Program-made: the position numbers and the translations under genes
The notes under the pieces: generated by a model
Database searches by the model: none
What the model saw: the letters and a program-made list of their open reading frames with translations, nothing else
What the model was told of the DNA's origin: nothing
Source: Benincasa hispida
Taxonomy: Eukaryota > Streptophyta > Magnoliopsida > Cucurbitales > Cucurbitaceae
Length of the DNA: 64,000 bases
Assembly: GCF_009727055.1 (NCBI RefSeq)
Contig: NC_052349.1
Location: forward strand, 33,869,405 to 33,933,404
Reading direction: 5' to 3'
In this document: positions 44,300 to 56,437 of the stretch, in pieces
Numbering within the stretch: position 1 is the stretch's first letter
Layout of the letters: each line of letters begins with the position of its first letter

Positions 44300-47096
44300 C
44301 CAAGCAAAGTTCTCAACTTGCTAAATACATCAACAGTGACTTCGTGAAAATATCTGCAATTTGATCATTAGTTTTCACATATTCAACTTGAATCTCCTTT
44401 CTTGAAATGCAATCTCCATTAAAATGAAATCTTGTATCAATGTACTTACTGAGATCATGAAACATTGAATTCTTTGCTAGAGCAATTGTTGACTTATTAT
44501 CTACATGGATCACAGTTGCATCATCTTGCAAAATTTCAACTATCTTTAATAAATTCCTTAACCAAACTGATGACAAATACTTGAGGCTGCAGCAACATAT
44601 TATGCCTCATAAGTAGATAATATCACAATAGGTTGCTTCTTAGAATTCCAAGTAAATGCAGTATTACCAAAAAAGTTAGGATTTTTCGGTCATTAACATC
44701 TCCTGCCTAGTCACTATCCCAATAACCTCAAGCTTGAATTCTTTAGATGAAAAATAAAATAATCCATAATCAAGCGTACCTTTGAGGTAATGAAGAATTC
44801 TCTTTGCCACTTTCAAATGAGTAGATGTAGGAGATTCCATAAATCGACTCACCAATCCAATGTTAAAAAGAATATTTGGTCATGTGCAAGTCAAATATCT
44901 CAAACTCCCAATTAAGCCTTTGAAATATTAAGGATCAACAACATCTCCTTCTTCATATTTGGACAATTTTATCCTAATTTCAATCGTGGTTGTGATAGGC
45001 TTAGAATTGATCATCTTGAATTTCTCTAGAATTTCTCTAGAATTTCTCTGGTATATCTCTTGAAATGTCTTCCTCTGGCTACTTCACCTCAATGCCAAGA
45101 TAATATGACATTAGTCCAATATCTGTCATTTCAAATTCTTGGGTCATTGCCTTCTTGAGATCTTAAAAAATACTTACACAATTTCCTGTAAAAATTAAGT
45201 CATCCAAATACAAACTAACTAACAAAATATCTTCATGATCATTAGTCTTAATATAAAGAGAATATTTATAAGGGCATCTTACCCATTGTTCAGAAAATAT
45301 TTGTTGATTCTGCTATTTCACATTCTAGGCGCTTCTTTCAATTCGTACAACGGCTTCTTTAATTTTAAGACTTTATCTTCTTGACCTTTCACATCATAAT
45401 CAAGAGGTTACTCTAAGTAGACTTCTTCTTCCAAATAACCATTCAAGAATGTTGATTCAACATCCATTTGAAAGATCTTCCATTTACTTTGAGCAACAAG
45501 TACAATTAACAACCTTATGGTCTCCAAGCGAGCAACGGGAGCAAATACTTCATTGTAGTCAATGCCTTTTCTTATAGAGTAGCCTTTTGCAACTAATTTT
45601 TTCTTATGCCTCTCCACTTCTCCCTTTTCATTTTTTTTTTGTTTGCCTCGAATACCCATTTGACATCGACTACTTTCTTTCCACTTGGAAGAGTATAAAG
45701 TTTCCATGTACCATTATTCTTTATGGCCTTTATCTCTTCATCTATGGCAGTCTTCCACTTTTCATTTTCCAAAGCTTCTTCAAAATTCAAAGGTTCATTG
45801 TCACCAAATAGAAAAAAAAAATAGTAAGATTATTAAAATTTTGACATAACTTTTCAGTCCCATTATATATGTCTTGTAAACTTCTCATGCCACGAAATCC
45901 TTCACTTGAACTTGCAGATGATGAAGGTATGCTTTGTTGTGGAGTGATTGGTGACATTAGTGGTGTTGATGGAGTCCTTCAATGTCACTAGACTCATAAT
46001 CATCATTAGGAAAAAGTAAAAAGTTATAGTCTTTTGGTTCATCATTCCAATTCTAGGTTGCTTCCTCATCAAACACAACATCTTTACTCACCACTGTCTT
46101 CTATGTAGTAGGATTATAAAGCTTGTAGCCTTTTAAGCTTGCATCATAGCCAACAAAAATATGCTTCTCACTTTTATCATTGAGCTTCCAACAATTTTGA
46201 TCAGGTATATGTCCTTAAGATACTTCCAAATGCTCTCAAATGAACAATGGATGGTGTTCTTCCTGTCCATGCTGAGGTGTTTTGTTCCACAAGCTTCTAG
46301 TAGGAGAATGATTGGACAAATATACAACACATTTAACAGATTGTGCCCAACATTCTTTTGGCATCTTTTAAATTTTCAACATACTTTGAGCCATATTGAG
46401 TATCATTCTATTCTTCCTTTCAACAACATCATTTTGTTGAGGAGTCCATGGAACTATCATAGGCCGATGAATATCATTTTCTACGCAATTTTTTTTAATT
46501 CATTTGAAGTGAATTCTCCTCCCGTATCTTATCTTAAGGCTTTTAGGTAATAACCATTTTCTTTTCTGTCAAGAGCTTTAAATCTCTTAAACATGCCAAA
46601 TACTTATGATTTCTCCTTAATAAAATAAACCAAAGTTTTTCGGCTGAAATCATCAATAAATAATAAGAAGTAATTATTCTTACCAAAAGAACTTGGTTTG
46701 ATCAGTCCACAAAGATTAGTGTGAACTAACTCTAGTGATCTCCTTGCTCTTGAAGAATATTCTTGTGGAAAACTTTTCCTTGCTTGCTTGTCATAAAGTC
46801 AACCTTCACAAAATTGATCTGGATGTTTGTCATACGACAGTCCTTTCACCATGTTCTTCCTTGCTAATAGTCTTAAACCACCAAAGTTTAAATGCGCAAG
46901 TCTTAAGTGCCAAATTCAAGATGGATCTTTCAAACATGACTTCAAATATCTAACAACATTAGTTTGAATGTTTAATAAAAAAAACATTCTACTCTTTGTC
47001 ATTTACACTTTAGAAATCATATTATCATAATTATCCATTATCAAAAAACTATAATCTTTCATCAAAATATTATAGTTTTTCTCTAAGAGTTGTCCC
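44300..47096 (-). pseudogene. Element E integrase, reverse transcriptase, RNase H
   Basis: Minus order from 47096: decayed integrase, e.g. the TYLKDIYLIKIVGSS-like reading near 46200 and frame 46330-46133. Then reverse transcriptase MNFEEALENEKWKTAIDEEI (45790), a KVVDVKWVFEANKKK block, a frameshift and KLVAKGYSIRKGIDYNEVFA, PVARLETIRLLIVLVAQ, FQMDVESTFLNGYLEEEVYL (to 45408). The YVDD region near 45210 is degraded (SLYLDDLIFT-like). RNase H is at 44576-44313 with VIHVDNKSTIALAKNSMFHD and ISRKEIQVEYVKTNDQIADI. No part is intact. Confidence 0.8.
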
Positions 47097-47563
47097 TGTT
47101 AGACAAATTTAAACAATAATATGTTTAATTAAAGTATGGGCTATGTATGTGGATTAATAATTTATCACATTGGATTATTTTATTAGATTGGACCCTATTA
47201 TGTGATCTAATTAATTAAGGCCCTAGATTCCTGACCGAGTATGAACTTAATGGGTAGAAGCTCATTTCTAGTTAATTAGGGTTTAATGGGAACCCTAATT
47301 GAACTAGTATATAAAGAGACCTTAGGGCTATGATCCCCGATATACCAAAACAATAAGCACTCAGTCTTTCTTGAATCCCATCTAGAGAGAGATCCCACTA
47401 AGGACATTCGGAATTTTGGTTGAGGAAGACCATAGTCATCCATCAATATCTTGAAGCTATCATCAATTTTGCAATGGAATCCAGTATGTTATTCTTGACA
47501 ATTTGACATGAATGATCCTAGGGTTTATCTATTTAATATAGATATAAAGAATTTATGCTAACA
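47097..47563 (+). repeat. Element F left LTR in solo-LTR configuration
   Basis: Flanked on both sides by GTCCC. Contains TAGTATATAAAGAGACCTTA at about 47308-47327 as TATA region. Matches the right LTR at most positions. Confidence 0.88.
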
Positions 47564-47879
47564 GTCCCAAACTCAAAGTATTGTTATTCATATCAGGCAT
47601 ATAATAAACATTAGAGATAAACTCATGCTTCTCATTCTTCAAGTTGATCAAAATCTTACTTTTTCCTTTAACAGGAATTTTTGTGGCATCACCAAATATG
47701 ATTTACCACCAACAGATTCATCAAGTTCCATAAACGTTGATTTACATCCACACATGTGATTACTTGCACCGCTATCGAGATTCCATGCATTATTTTTACA
47801 TGTTTCTTCATTTTTGCATGCTAGAAGCAAAGATGATTCATTGCTTTCTTCATCTTCTCAGCATAATTTGTATTTTCTT
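47564..47879 (-). repeat. Duplicated element E segment (protease region), copy next to left LTR
   Basis: Matches 51258-51573 over its whole 316 bp with scattered differences. It includes minus-strand protease codons 47830-47648 with [20 protein letters not shown]. Homology ends at TATTTTCTT, exactly where element F's integrase begins. Confidence 0.88.
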
Positions 47880-47881
47880 GG

Positions 47882-50320
47882 ACGTTTTCAAGTCTTTCAA
47901 AGCTGAAGTTGAACTTCAACTTGAAAAGAAAATTAAGGCTGTCAAATCTGATCGTGGTGGTGAATATTATGGTAGATATGATGGATCAGGTGAACAATGT
48001 CCATGGCCTTTTGCCAAATACCTAGAAGAATGTGGAATCGTCCCACAATACACTATGCTGGGAAAACCCAGCATGAATAGTGTAGCGGAAAGGCGAAATA
48101 GAACATTTAAGGATATGGTAAGAAGTATGATTAGTCATTCTTCTCTACCAGAATCCCTTTGGGGTGAGGCACTGAAGATTGCAACATATATCTTTAATAG
48201 GGTACCTAGTAAAGCAATAGCCAAAACCTCTTATGAGTTGTGGGCAGGAAAGAAGCCTAGTATTAGGCATCTTCACATATGGGGTTGTCCAGCTGAGGCT
48301 AAGCCTTATAGGCCTAATGAAAGAAAATCGGACTCAAGAACTATTAACTGCTATTTTGTTGGGTATTCTGAGCACACTCGGGGTTTAAAGTTTTATGATC
48401 CCACTTCTAGATCATTGTTTGAGACAGGAAATGCTAGATTCCTTGAGGATTTTGAGTTTAGAGGGAAGATAACATAAGAAAAGTTGTCTTTGAAGATGAA
48501 TTGGTTTCTTTTTCTCATGTGATTATAAATGATGTTCAGGCTCCAATTTCTGACTTCATTATTGAACCAATTATAGAACAAGACAACATTAAAGTCCCCA
48601 TTGTTGAACCTGAAGTTCAAACTCAACAACATCAAGAAGTGCCAATTAGAAGATCTACTAGAAAGAGAAGAAGTGCAATTCCAAATGATTATATTGTGTT
48701 TCTTCAAGAATATCAGGATGATGGGGACGTAATGGAAGATGATTTAATCAACTTTCAACAAGCTTGACAAAGTTCTAACTCTCAAAAGTGGATAAGTGCT
48801 ATGGAAGAGGAAATAAAATCCATGAAAGACAATGACCTTTGGGAACTTTTCGAACGGCCATCAGGAGTGAAACCCATAGGTTGTAAATGGGTATTTAAAA
48901 CCAAAAGGGATTCACATGGCAATATCGAAAGATATAAGGCTCGTCTTGTTGCAAAGGGTTTTACTCAAAAGGAAGGCATTGATTACAAAGAGACTTTCTC
49001 TCCGGTTTCATCAAAAGACTCTTTTAGGGTAATCATGGCACTGGTAGCTCATTTTGATTTAGAGCTACACCAGATGAATGTAAAAACTGATTTTCTCAAT
49101 GAGAACATTGATGAGACGATTTATATGGTGCAACAAGAATACTTTATGTCTGATAATTCAAAGTCTATAGTGTGCAAATTAAAGAAATCCATCTATGGTC
49201 TCGAGAAAGCCTCTCGTCAATGGTATCACAAATTCCATGAAGTGATAACCTCATTTGGTTTTGAGGTGAACGTTGTGGAAGATTGTGTATATCACAAGTT
49301 CAGTGGGAGTAAATCAATCTTTTTGGTGTTATATGTTGATGACATACTCATAGCTAGTAATGATGTAGGTTTATTGCATTAGGATCTTGGTGTTATATGT
49401 TATATGTTGATGACACTAAGAGATTTCTCAAAAGAAATTTTGAGATGAAGGATCTTGGTGATGCTTCTTTTGTATTAGGAATTGAAATACTACGAGATCG
49501 TTCTCAAGGTATTTTGAGATTTTCACAAAAGAACTACATTGAAAAGATCTTGAGTAGATTTAGCATGAAAAATTGTGTGCCGAGAGATACCCCGATCGCT
49601 AAAGGTGATAAATTCCATTTAGGTCAATTCCCCAAGACCACACTCAAGACTAAGGAGATGTAGGAGGTTCCCTATGCATCGACCATTGGAAGTCTAATGT
49701 ATGCTCAAGTATGTATGCATCCAGATATTGCGTTCATAGTTAGAGTGTTAGGCAGATATTTGAGTAACCCGGGGATAAATCATTGGAAAGCAGCCAAATG
49801 GGTTATGAGGTATTTACAGAGAACAAAAGATTATTTGCTCACTTATTGGAGATCAGAAGTTTTGGAGATCATTGGGTATTCTGATTTTGATTATACTGGA
49901 TGTCAAGACACTTTGCGATCCACTTCAGGCTATATCTTCATGTTGGCTGGAGGAGCTATATCCTGGAAAAGTGTTAAACAAACACTTATGGCTTCTTCTA
50001 CCATGGCTGTAGAGTTCATAGCATGTTATGAGGTATCCAATCATGGAATATGGTTGCAAAATTTTGTCACTGGGCTACGGATAGTGGTTGGCATAGAAAG
50101 ACCACTAAAATTATTTTGTGACAATAAGTCGACTGTGATGTATTCCAACAACAACAGAAGCAATACGAAGTCAAAACATGTAGACGTGAAGTTTCTGGTT
50201 GTTAAAGAAAGAGTTTAGAATGGTCAAATTTCGATTGAACACATAGGAACAAACTCTATGGTAGCAGATCCATTGACTAAAGGTTTACCACCTAAAGTTT
50301 TTCATGAGCATATTGCTCAC
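47882..50320 (+). pseudogene. Element F integrase (partial), reverse transcriptase, RNase H
   Basis: Starts within integrase at [40 protein letters not shown] holds the second catalytic Asp and [20 protein letters not shown] the Glu. Frame to 48475, then a frameshift. Reverse transcriptase (48801-49382): MEEEIKSMKDNDLWELFERP, GCKWVFKTKRDSHGNIERYK, QMNVKTDFLNENIDETIYMV, LKKSIYGLEKASRQWYHKFH, LVLYVDDILIASND. An insertion at about 49380-49414 repeats the YVDD-coding bases and breaks the frame. Then FEMKDLGDASFVLGIEILRD and RNase H (49697-50215) with IIGYSDFDYTGCQDTLRSTS, LMASSTMAVEFIACYEVSNH and FCDNKSTVMYSNNNRSNTKS; a stop at 50216 precedes NGQISIEHIGTNSMVADPLT. The best-preserved polymerase in the window. 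Confidence 0.9.
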
Positions 50321-50780
50321 ATGGGTGTTAGTCACTTTTCTGATTCCACGGTTTAGTGGGAGTTTGTTATTGAGGATATTCTTTGACCTTATTTTGTTTA
50401 TTTTCTATATAGAATAAAGTTGATGGTTTATATTTTATTATCTGAACTTGTTTATCATACATGCAGTTTAACATAAAGTTTTTTTTTTTTTAGAATGATC
50501 TCATTAAGGAATTTGGACCAGTTGGAAACAGGCATGATCCAGAGCACTTTGCATGTAGTTTCCATGCTATCCATCCATACTTGATCTATGTCATTGAATG
50601 TATGTGAATTGGTGATCAAGGAAGGTTTAGTTACAAGGGTAGTGACGAAAGCCGCCTTGATTCCATGCTAATACAGGAGATTGACCAAATTGAACTAAAG
50701 GGGAATTCTATTATTGAAATAACCTGTTTATGCGTGCTTAAGGTTTATGTGATTTAATTATATTAGGTACATAGACATAG

Positions 50781-50794
50781 CCCAAGTGGGAGAT
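50781..50794 (+). promoter_or_regulatory. Polypurine tract of element F
   Basis: CCCAAGTGGGAGAT directly before the LTR at 50795, the usual copia plus-strand primer. Confidence 0.85.
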
Positions 50795-51257
50795 TGTTAG
50801 ACATATTTAAATAATAATATGTTTAATTAAAGTATGATGTATGTGGATAAATAATTTATCACATTGGGTTATTTTATTAGATTGAGCCCTATTATGTGAT
50901 ATAATTAATTAAGGCCCTAGATTCCTAATTGAGTGTGGACTTAATGGGTAGAAGCCCATTCCTAGCTAATTAGGGTTTAATGGGAACCCTAATTGAACTA
51001 GTATATAAAGAGATCTTAGGGCTATGATCCCCGATATACCAAAACAATAAGCAGTCAGTCTTTCTTGAATCCCATCTAGAGAGAGATTCTAATAAGGGCA
51101 TTCGGAGTTTTGGTTGAGGAAGACCATAGTCATCCATCAATATCTTGAAGCTATCATCAATTTTGCAATAGAATCCGGTATGTTATTCTTGACAATTTGA
51201 CATGAATGATCCTAGGGTTTATCTATTCAATATAGATATAAAGAATTTATACTAACA
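50795..51257 (+). repeat. Element F right LTR
   Basis: 463 bp, followed by GTCCC at 51258-51262 and then element E's protease region. Confidence 0.88.
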
Positions 51258-52494
51258 GTCCCAAACTCAAAATATTGTTCTTTATATCAGACACATAATA
51301 AACATTAGAGATAAACTCATGCTTCCCATTCTTCAAGTTGATCAAAATCTTATTTTTTCCTTTAACAGAAATTTTTGTGGCATCACCAAATATGATTTAC
51401 CACCAACAGATTCATCAAGTTCCACAAACGTTGATTTACATCCACACATGTGATTACTTGCACCGCTATCAAGATACCATGCATTGTTTTCACATGTTTT
51501 TTCATCTTTGCATGCTAGAAGCAAAGATGATTCGCTGCTTTCTTCATCTTCTCAGCATAATTTGTATTTTCTTCTAATTTATTCATGCATTTCCAAGAGT
51601 AATGGCCAAATTTATGATTGTTATGACATTCAACCTATCTTTTATTGTACCTTCTTTCATTATTTGATCCTTTTCCATTTGACCTCAAATAATTTTGTCT
51701 TCCACGACCTCTTGATGAATTAGGGTTTGAATAACTCTCATCAAATTTTCTTTGACCATAATTTCCTCAACCTTGACCTCTGAAATCACTACGTCCACGA
51801 ATGTTACCACATCCTCAACCTCTATTGCCTTTTCTTGGCTATCTTCTTTATCTCTTAATTGCAATTTTGATTGAAAAGTTGCTCAGTTGTCTGTTTCTTC
51901 TTCTTGAGAAGCTTCTCTTCATGGGCTTGTAAGGAACCCACAAGTTTAGCAACACGATGAATTGAATTTTTCTTCCAATGAGCGAATTTTCTACTACCTA
52001 CTCATCATTATTGTTTCACCATATCTTTTCATTTAATTTACTATTGATAGCAATCTTGAAATATAATTGAAACTGATTCAAACTCCTTCATATGTAGTGA
52101 TTCATAATCACCTCTCAATTTTTTGAGGTGAATCTTTTTGACTCAATCTACTCCTTTGTATGTATTCTAAAAAATTTGCCATATTTGATATGCAGTAGTT
52201 GCTCCAGAAATCTTCTCAAAATTTGAATCATCGATGGCTCGAGATGGTGAGAGCCTTTTGGTTTTTCTTTCTTGTATTTTGCAAAAATTCTCGTTGAACT
52301 TTATTTAAAGCTACACCATTTTTAGGTTATTCATAACCATTATTGACAATGTCCCATACACATTGTGAACCAAGTAGAGCTTTCGTACGAATACACTGAC
52401 TGCTATAATTTTCTTTCGTAAGTTAAGGCATTTGGAAGGGAACCAAATTCTTATTTTCTATTTGCAAAAACAATTCTTGCTTTTCAAACTCAAA
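51258..52494 (-). pseudogene. Element E gag and protease
   Basis: On the minus strand from the primer site: NLVPFQMP and QCVWDIVNNGYE, typical copia gag openings, several stops, then a damaged zinc knuckle VECHNNHKFGHYSWKC near 51640-51590 (one Cys changed), and the protease frame 51524-51342 with [20 protein letters not shown]. Integrase continues at 47096 on the far side of element F. Broken by many stops. Confidence 0.78.
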
Positions 52495-52505
52495 CTCTAA
52501 TACCA
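52495..52505 (-). promoter_or_regulatory. Primer-binding site of element E
   Basis: Minus strand TGGTATTAGAG, close to the Met-tRNA complement, 3 bp from the LTR edge at 52509. Confidence 0.8.
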
Positions 52506-52508
52506 CTT

Positions 52509-52904
52509 TGTTGCGAGCGTGTGAAGGACACTAAAAAATAAATAACCAATAAAAGATTATTTAAGAGGTAACAAAACCACTTTTATTTGAAAGACTTTTC
52601 AAACTTGGTTCACACTTTTAATTGAACTCTCTTTGTCCGTTCTTATCTACACACTTCGTTGTCATTTCAATAGAAATATCAATTCTATTTATAGGATTAT
52701 CATGGATAAGTCTAAATCTATAACTCTCACCTTAGTTAAACACATAAAAAAAAAACTTTTAAAATCCTATATTTAATTTATGACCATATCTAACTCTCTC
52801 CAATACATGACCTTATCAACTTTCATCAATTAACATACTTAATTAACTCACATCTTTTAATTCATCTATAACTTATCTAATTAAAACATGTTTAATTTTC
52901 AACA
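52509..52904 (-). repeat. Element E right (5') LTR
   Basis: TGTTGCGAGCGTGTGAAGGA ... AATTTTCAACA; aligns with 43892-44270 and contains an extra CTCACATCTTTTAATTCAT near 52846. Confidence 0.85.
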
Positions 52905-53122
52905 ATTCCTTTTGTAATTATGATATGTTGCTATCATTGCACTCAATTAGAAGATTTTTCTCTAGCCCCTCCTTCGCTTCCTTTGCTTCTCATATTGTTG
53001 GTTTTATATTGAACTATTTTGTAATTATCTTTTCTTGGCAACGTATCTCTTCTCTATTGGGCCAGAGACATGATGAGAGCACAAAAATGTGTCAATATTA
53101 TTGAGATATTTTGGTGTGCCTA
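52905..53122. other. Pre-insertion flank between element E and a CACTA element
   Basis: 218 bp of unassigned sequence that joined 43891 before element E inserted. No family recognised. Confidence 0.5.
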
Positions 53123-55116
53123 CACTACAAAAAAGGTGGCCTATTTCGACCATCTTTTATCAAAGGTAATAAAAAATCTTTGAAAAATGTTATATTAATT
53201 GGAGGAATTTAAAAGTCTTTGAAAAAATTTACTGTTTATCGAAGGTTATTAAAAACCTTTAGAAAGGATATTGTTTTTATCAAAGAACATTAAAAAAAAA
53301 AAAACTTAGAAAATTATCTATTCTTTATCAAAGGTTATTGAAAACCTTTGAAAAAGATACTATGTTTATCAACGAACATAAAAAAAACCTTTGAAAATTA
53401 TCTACTGTTTATCAAAGGTTATCGAAAACTTTTGAAAAAATATTATATTTATTGAAGGACTTTAAAATTCTTTAAAAAATATATTATCTTTCATCGAATG
53501 TCTTTAAAAAATCTTTGAAAAATATCTACTTTTTATTGAAGGTTATTTAAAACCTTTGAAAATGATATTATATTTATCAAAGGACAGTAAAAACTTTTGA
53601 AAAATATCTACATTTTATCGAAGGTTATTGAAAACCTTTAAAAATACCTACTCTTTTATCGAAGATTACTGAAAACCTTTGGAAAAGATATTATATTTAT
53701 CCAAGGACATTATAAATTACATACCACAAAACAACATCAACGTGTTATCCTATTTGAGAAAGAGAAAGAGAAAGAGAAAGAGATTGGTGTTTCAAAAGTT
53801 AAAAAAAAAAAAAAATGGGGAGAGGGATGAGAGAGAGTTGTATGTGTTGACAATCCCCCAAAAATAAAGACACCCCACCCATATGCTATTTTTCTTTACT
53901 TTCTATTGTGGATTTTAATATGTATAATAACTCAGATTATGAGGATTGAAACAAATGATTGTGCTAATACAACCAACCAGGCATATTAGTTGGAACGAAT
54001 TGCCAACCAACTGGTACTAATCTCAGATAGGTATAAAAATCACCCTTTGTTTTCATTGTGTTGTATCGTTTGGTATTACTTCTATTTTCTGAGTTTTGGG
54101 CCTTTGAAAACCTCTCCCTTTTTTCTCTCTTTTTCTCATTCTCCCTTCTCTATGTTTCCCAAATCTAATGATGGATTGTGTCTATGAGTACATATATTAT
54201 TTAAACTACTTTTAAATACATTATTTAAAAAAGAGAATAGATGATGAGATTTTCGTACAAATATTTAAATTGGAGAAACACAGGCATGTTCGTGGTTATG
54301 AAGTAGGTGTTACTCCTACTGAGTTGTTTGGATCATCGTCTACTATACACAATCTTGAGTGACACCTAAATGAGTTTGAACAACGATTTTAAGAATCTAA
54401 ATGACAAAGAAAAGAATCTGAACAATAAAGAGAGATCGAGGTAGAAGTGTTTAGGCATCAAATAAGCGAATCAGAAATTCGTTTTAAGGATAAATTTCAA
54501 AAAAATGATGGTAGAGATGCGTAAAATCTTTTTTTCTAGTTGATCGACTGTACTTTGATGTTATAGAATTTCGATAGTCTTTTGATGTACTTTTATGACA
54601 TATAAATTTACTTCCGTCCATGTAATTGTCTACTTTTTTCTATTCTATTCTTATGCTTTGTAATTCAAAGTACTAAGGGGTAGATGAATTAGTAAAAACA
54701 ACCGTCCAAGATTTATCAATAAATGTGCTAAAAGGTTTTATAAGAGAATTTTCGAAGGATATGTAATTGTTGATAAATATGTTTTATGAAGGTTTTAAAA
54801 TTTTTTAAAATAACATGTAATCTTTTATAAATAATGAAAACTTTCGAAAAAGTCCACTTGATAACAAATAATTATTGACAAATATGACAATTATCGAAGA
54901 TATATGACCTTTGAAAAATAATAATTTTCAAAGGTTAATTACCTTTGAAAAATAATACTTTTCAAAGGTTAGTAAACCTGAAAAAATTTTTGACAGGATC
55001 TATTTCAACACTTTTCAAAAGTTGAAATAACCTTTGAAAGAAGATGTACCAAAGGTCTATTAAATAATTTTTTTAGAAGGTTTTGACCTTCGAAAAAGAT
55101 CAATTTTCTTGTAGTG
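53123..55116. mobile_element. Non-autonomous CACTA element, both ends present
   Basis: Left end CACTACAAAAAAGGTGGCCT; right end ...CAATTTTCTTGTAGTG, whose reverse complement starts CACTACAAGAAAATTG. Three-base flanks CTA and CTG agree in two of three, near the 3 bp duplication expected for CACTA elements. Both sides carry AAAGGTT/AACCTTT subterminal repeats. The 2 kb interior has no transposase-like frame; it includes a GAGAAAGAGAAAGAGAAAGA run at about 53757-53783 and some unassigned sequence (54240-54500). Confidence 0.82.
53145..53720. repeat. Subterminal tandem repeat array of the CACTA element
   Basis: About nine to ten degenerate units of 50-65 bp, each with TTTATCGAAGGTTATTGAAA or TATCAAAGGACAT plus AAAACCTTTGAAAAAGATA. 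Shorter inverted relatives are at about 54730-55095. Confidence 0.85.
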
Positions 55117-55717
55117 CTGCTCATCCTTCCTCTTCCTTTACTATCTTGTCAAAACAAATATTTTTTCTAATAGGAATAAAATATATAATTTACAACTTAA
55201 ATCATATACATTTGATTAGACATTAAATATCAATAATATTAAAATAATTTGTCTGAGTTACCCCACCTTAGGAATAATACAAACACTATAATCTAGTTTT
55301 TTTTTTTTTTTTTTTAATGCTAAAATTTCAAATCTACTAAATATTTTTACTTCATATAGAATTACGGTTGCTAAATTTTTTTTTTAATTTAATAATATGT
55401 AGACCAACTTGTATATTTATCTTCCCGGTTAAATAAATAGCAAGAGTTTTTACTTCTTTTTCTTTTGAAAAAATGTGGTGGAAAAATTGAGTCTCTAACT
55501 TTGAGATTGGTAGTAGAAGGGCCCGTTTGAATTAACTTGAGAAAAAATTACTTTTCAAGAAATTCGTTTTTATTTAAACTCTTATGATAAAAATTATTTA
55601 AAATATATTTCAAAAGCTACTTTAAGTGGTTGCCAAACACTCTGATTTTTTCCACAATGATTTATTTTTTAAATTAAACACTTGAAAATTTATTCTAAAC
55701 ATACCATAATTAACCTT
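55117..55717. other. No gene seen
   Basis: AT-rich with a T-run at about 55299-55316. Nothing coding. Confidence 0.6.
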
Positions 55718-56163
55718 CACTACAACAAATATCACATTTGATAGATTTAAAAAAAATGTTATCATAGACTTTTTATAGCATTTTTCGAAATGTTGTCGTA
55801 AGCGATGTCATTGAAAGTCACTGACGTTTTACATCGTTGTTTCAATGATATAAAAAATGCTATAAATAATTCATTTTTTATAGCATAATTTTAATGTTGT
55901 AGACACTTTTCAATGGGAAGACATTATAAGTAGCATATCATAGCATTTTTAGACATACTGTCATAGTCGATGTTATTAAAAGTCCCCAACTTTTTATAGC
56001 GCTTTTGTTATAAAATAAGCTATAAAAGTTCATGTTTATAGCATATATTCAATGTAATAAAAAAAATTTCATACCATTACAAAAATTCTGACCTTTTAAT
56101 AGAATGTTTATAGCAATAAAAAATGCTATAAGAACATATAACATTTTAAAACCTCGTTGTGGT
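55718..56163. mobile_element. Possible CACTA-derived miniature element
   Basis: Begins CACTACAACAAATATCACAT and carries repeated TTTATAGCATTTTT / AAAAATGCTATAA motifs in both orientations. It ends near AACCTCGTTGTGGT, a weak reverse complement of the start. The right terminus is degenerate and no clear target duplication is seen. Confidence 0.5.
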
Positions 56164-56437
56164 TTTTGTGGTTACTTTGGAAAAAGAAAGCAGATGCGTT
56201 ACTTAAGCAAGAAAAATAAATAGAATTGCTCTGCTACCTTTTAAAACGCAAAATCAAAAATCACAGAAATTTCTTAAACATATGAAGCTAGACTTTGCGG
56301 AAGCACAGGCCCGGTTAAAACTCAAACATAAAATCTAGACAATACTTCAAAAGTTGGCACTGAAACTTTGTCACTACTTATAAGAATTGAATTTGATTTG
56401 TTTGACACTAAAATTTGAAATTTAGTTGAATCAGAAT

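Larger units (their letters stand above)
47097..51257 (+). mobile_element. Copia element F (plus), rearranged, inside element E
   Basis: LTRs 47097-47563 (467 bp) and 50795-51257 (463 bp), TGTTAGACA...CTAACA. The target duplication GTCCC is found three times: before the left LTR (47092-47096), directly after the left LTR (47564-47568) and after the right LTR (51258-51262). After the left LTR come 316 bp of element E identical in origin to those after the right LTR, and then F's interior starting in the middle of integrase; primer site, gag, protease and the integrase start are missing. So the left side has a perfect solo-LTR configuration joined to the remainder of a full element. Confidence 0.88.
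43892..52904 (-). mobile_element. Copia element E (minus), split by element F
   Basis: LTRs 43892-44270 and 52509-52904 (about 380-396 bp) share ATAAATAACCAA, CAATTCTATTTATAGGATTATC-type and CTCTCTCCAATACATGA segments. Minus primer site TGGTATTAGAG lies at 52505-52495 and polypurine tract AAGGGAGGA on the minus strand next to 44270. Flanks ATTTA and ATTCC agree in only 3 of 5 bases. The interior is gag and protease (right of element F) and integrase, reverse transcriptase, RNase H (left of F). Confidence 0.85.

Noticed and set aside
43887..52909. Target duplication for element E
   Set aside because: ATTTA versus ATTCC share only three of five bases; recorded as uncertain, not claimed.
53145..53720. 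Regularly spaced repeats resembling a CRISPR array
   Set aside because: Units are degenerate, spacers are not unique, and the array is the subterminal region of a plant CACTA element.
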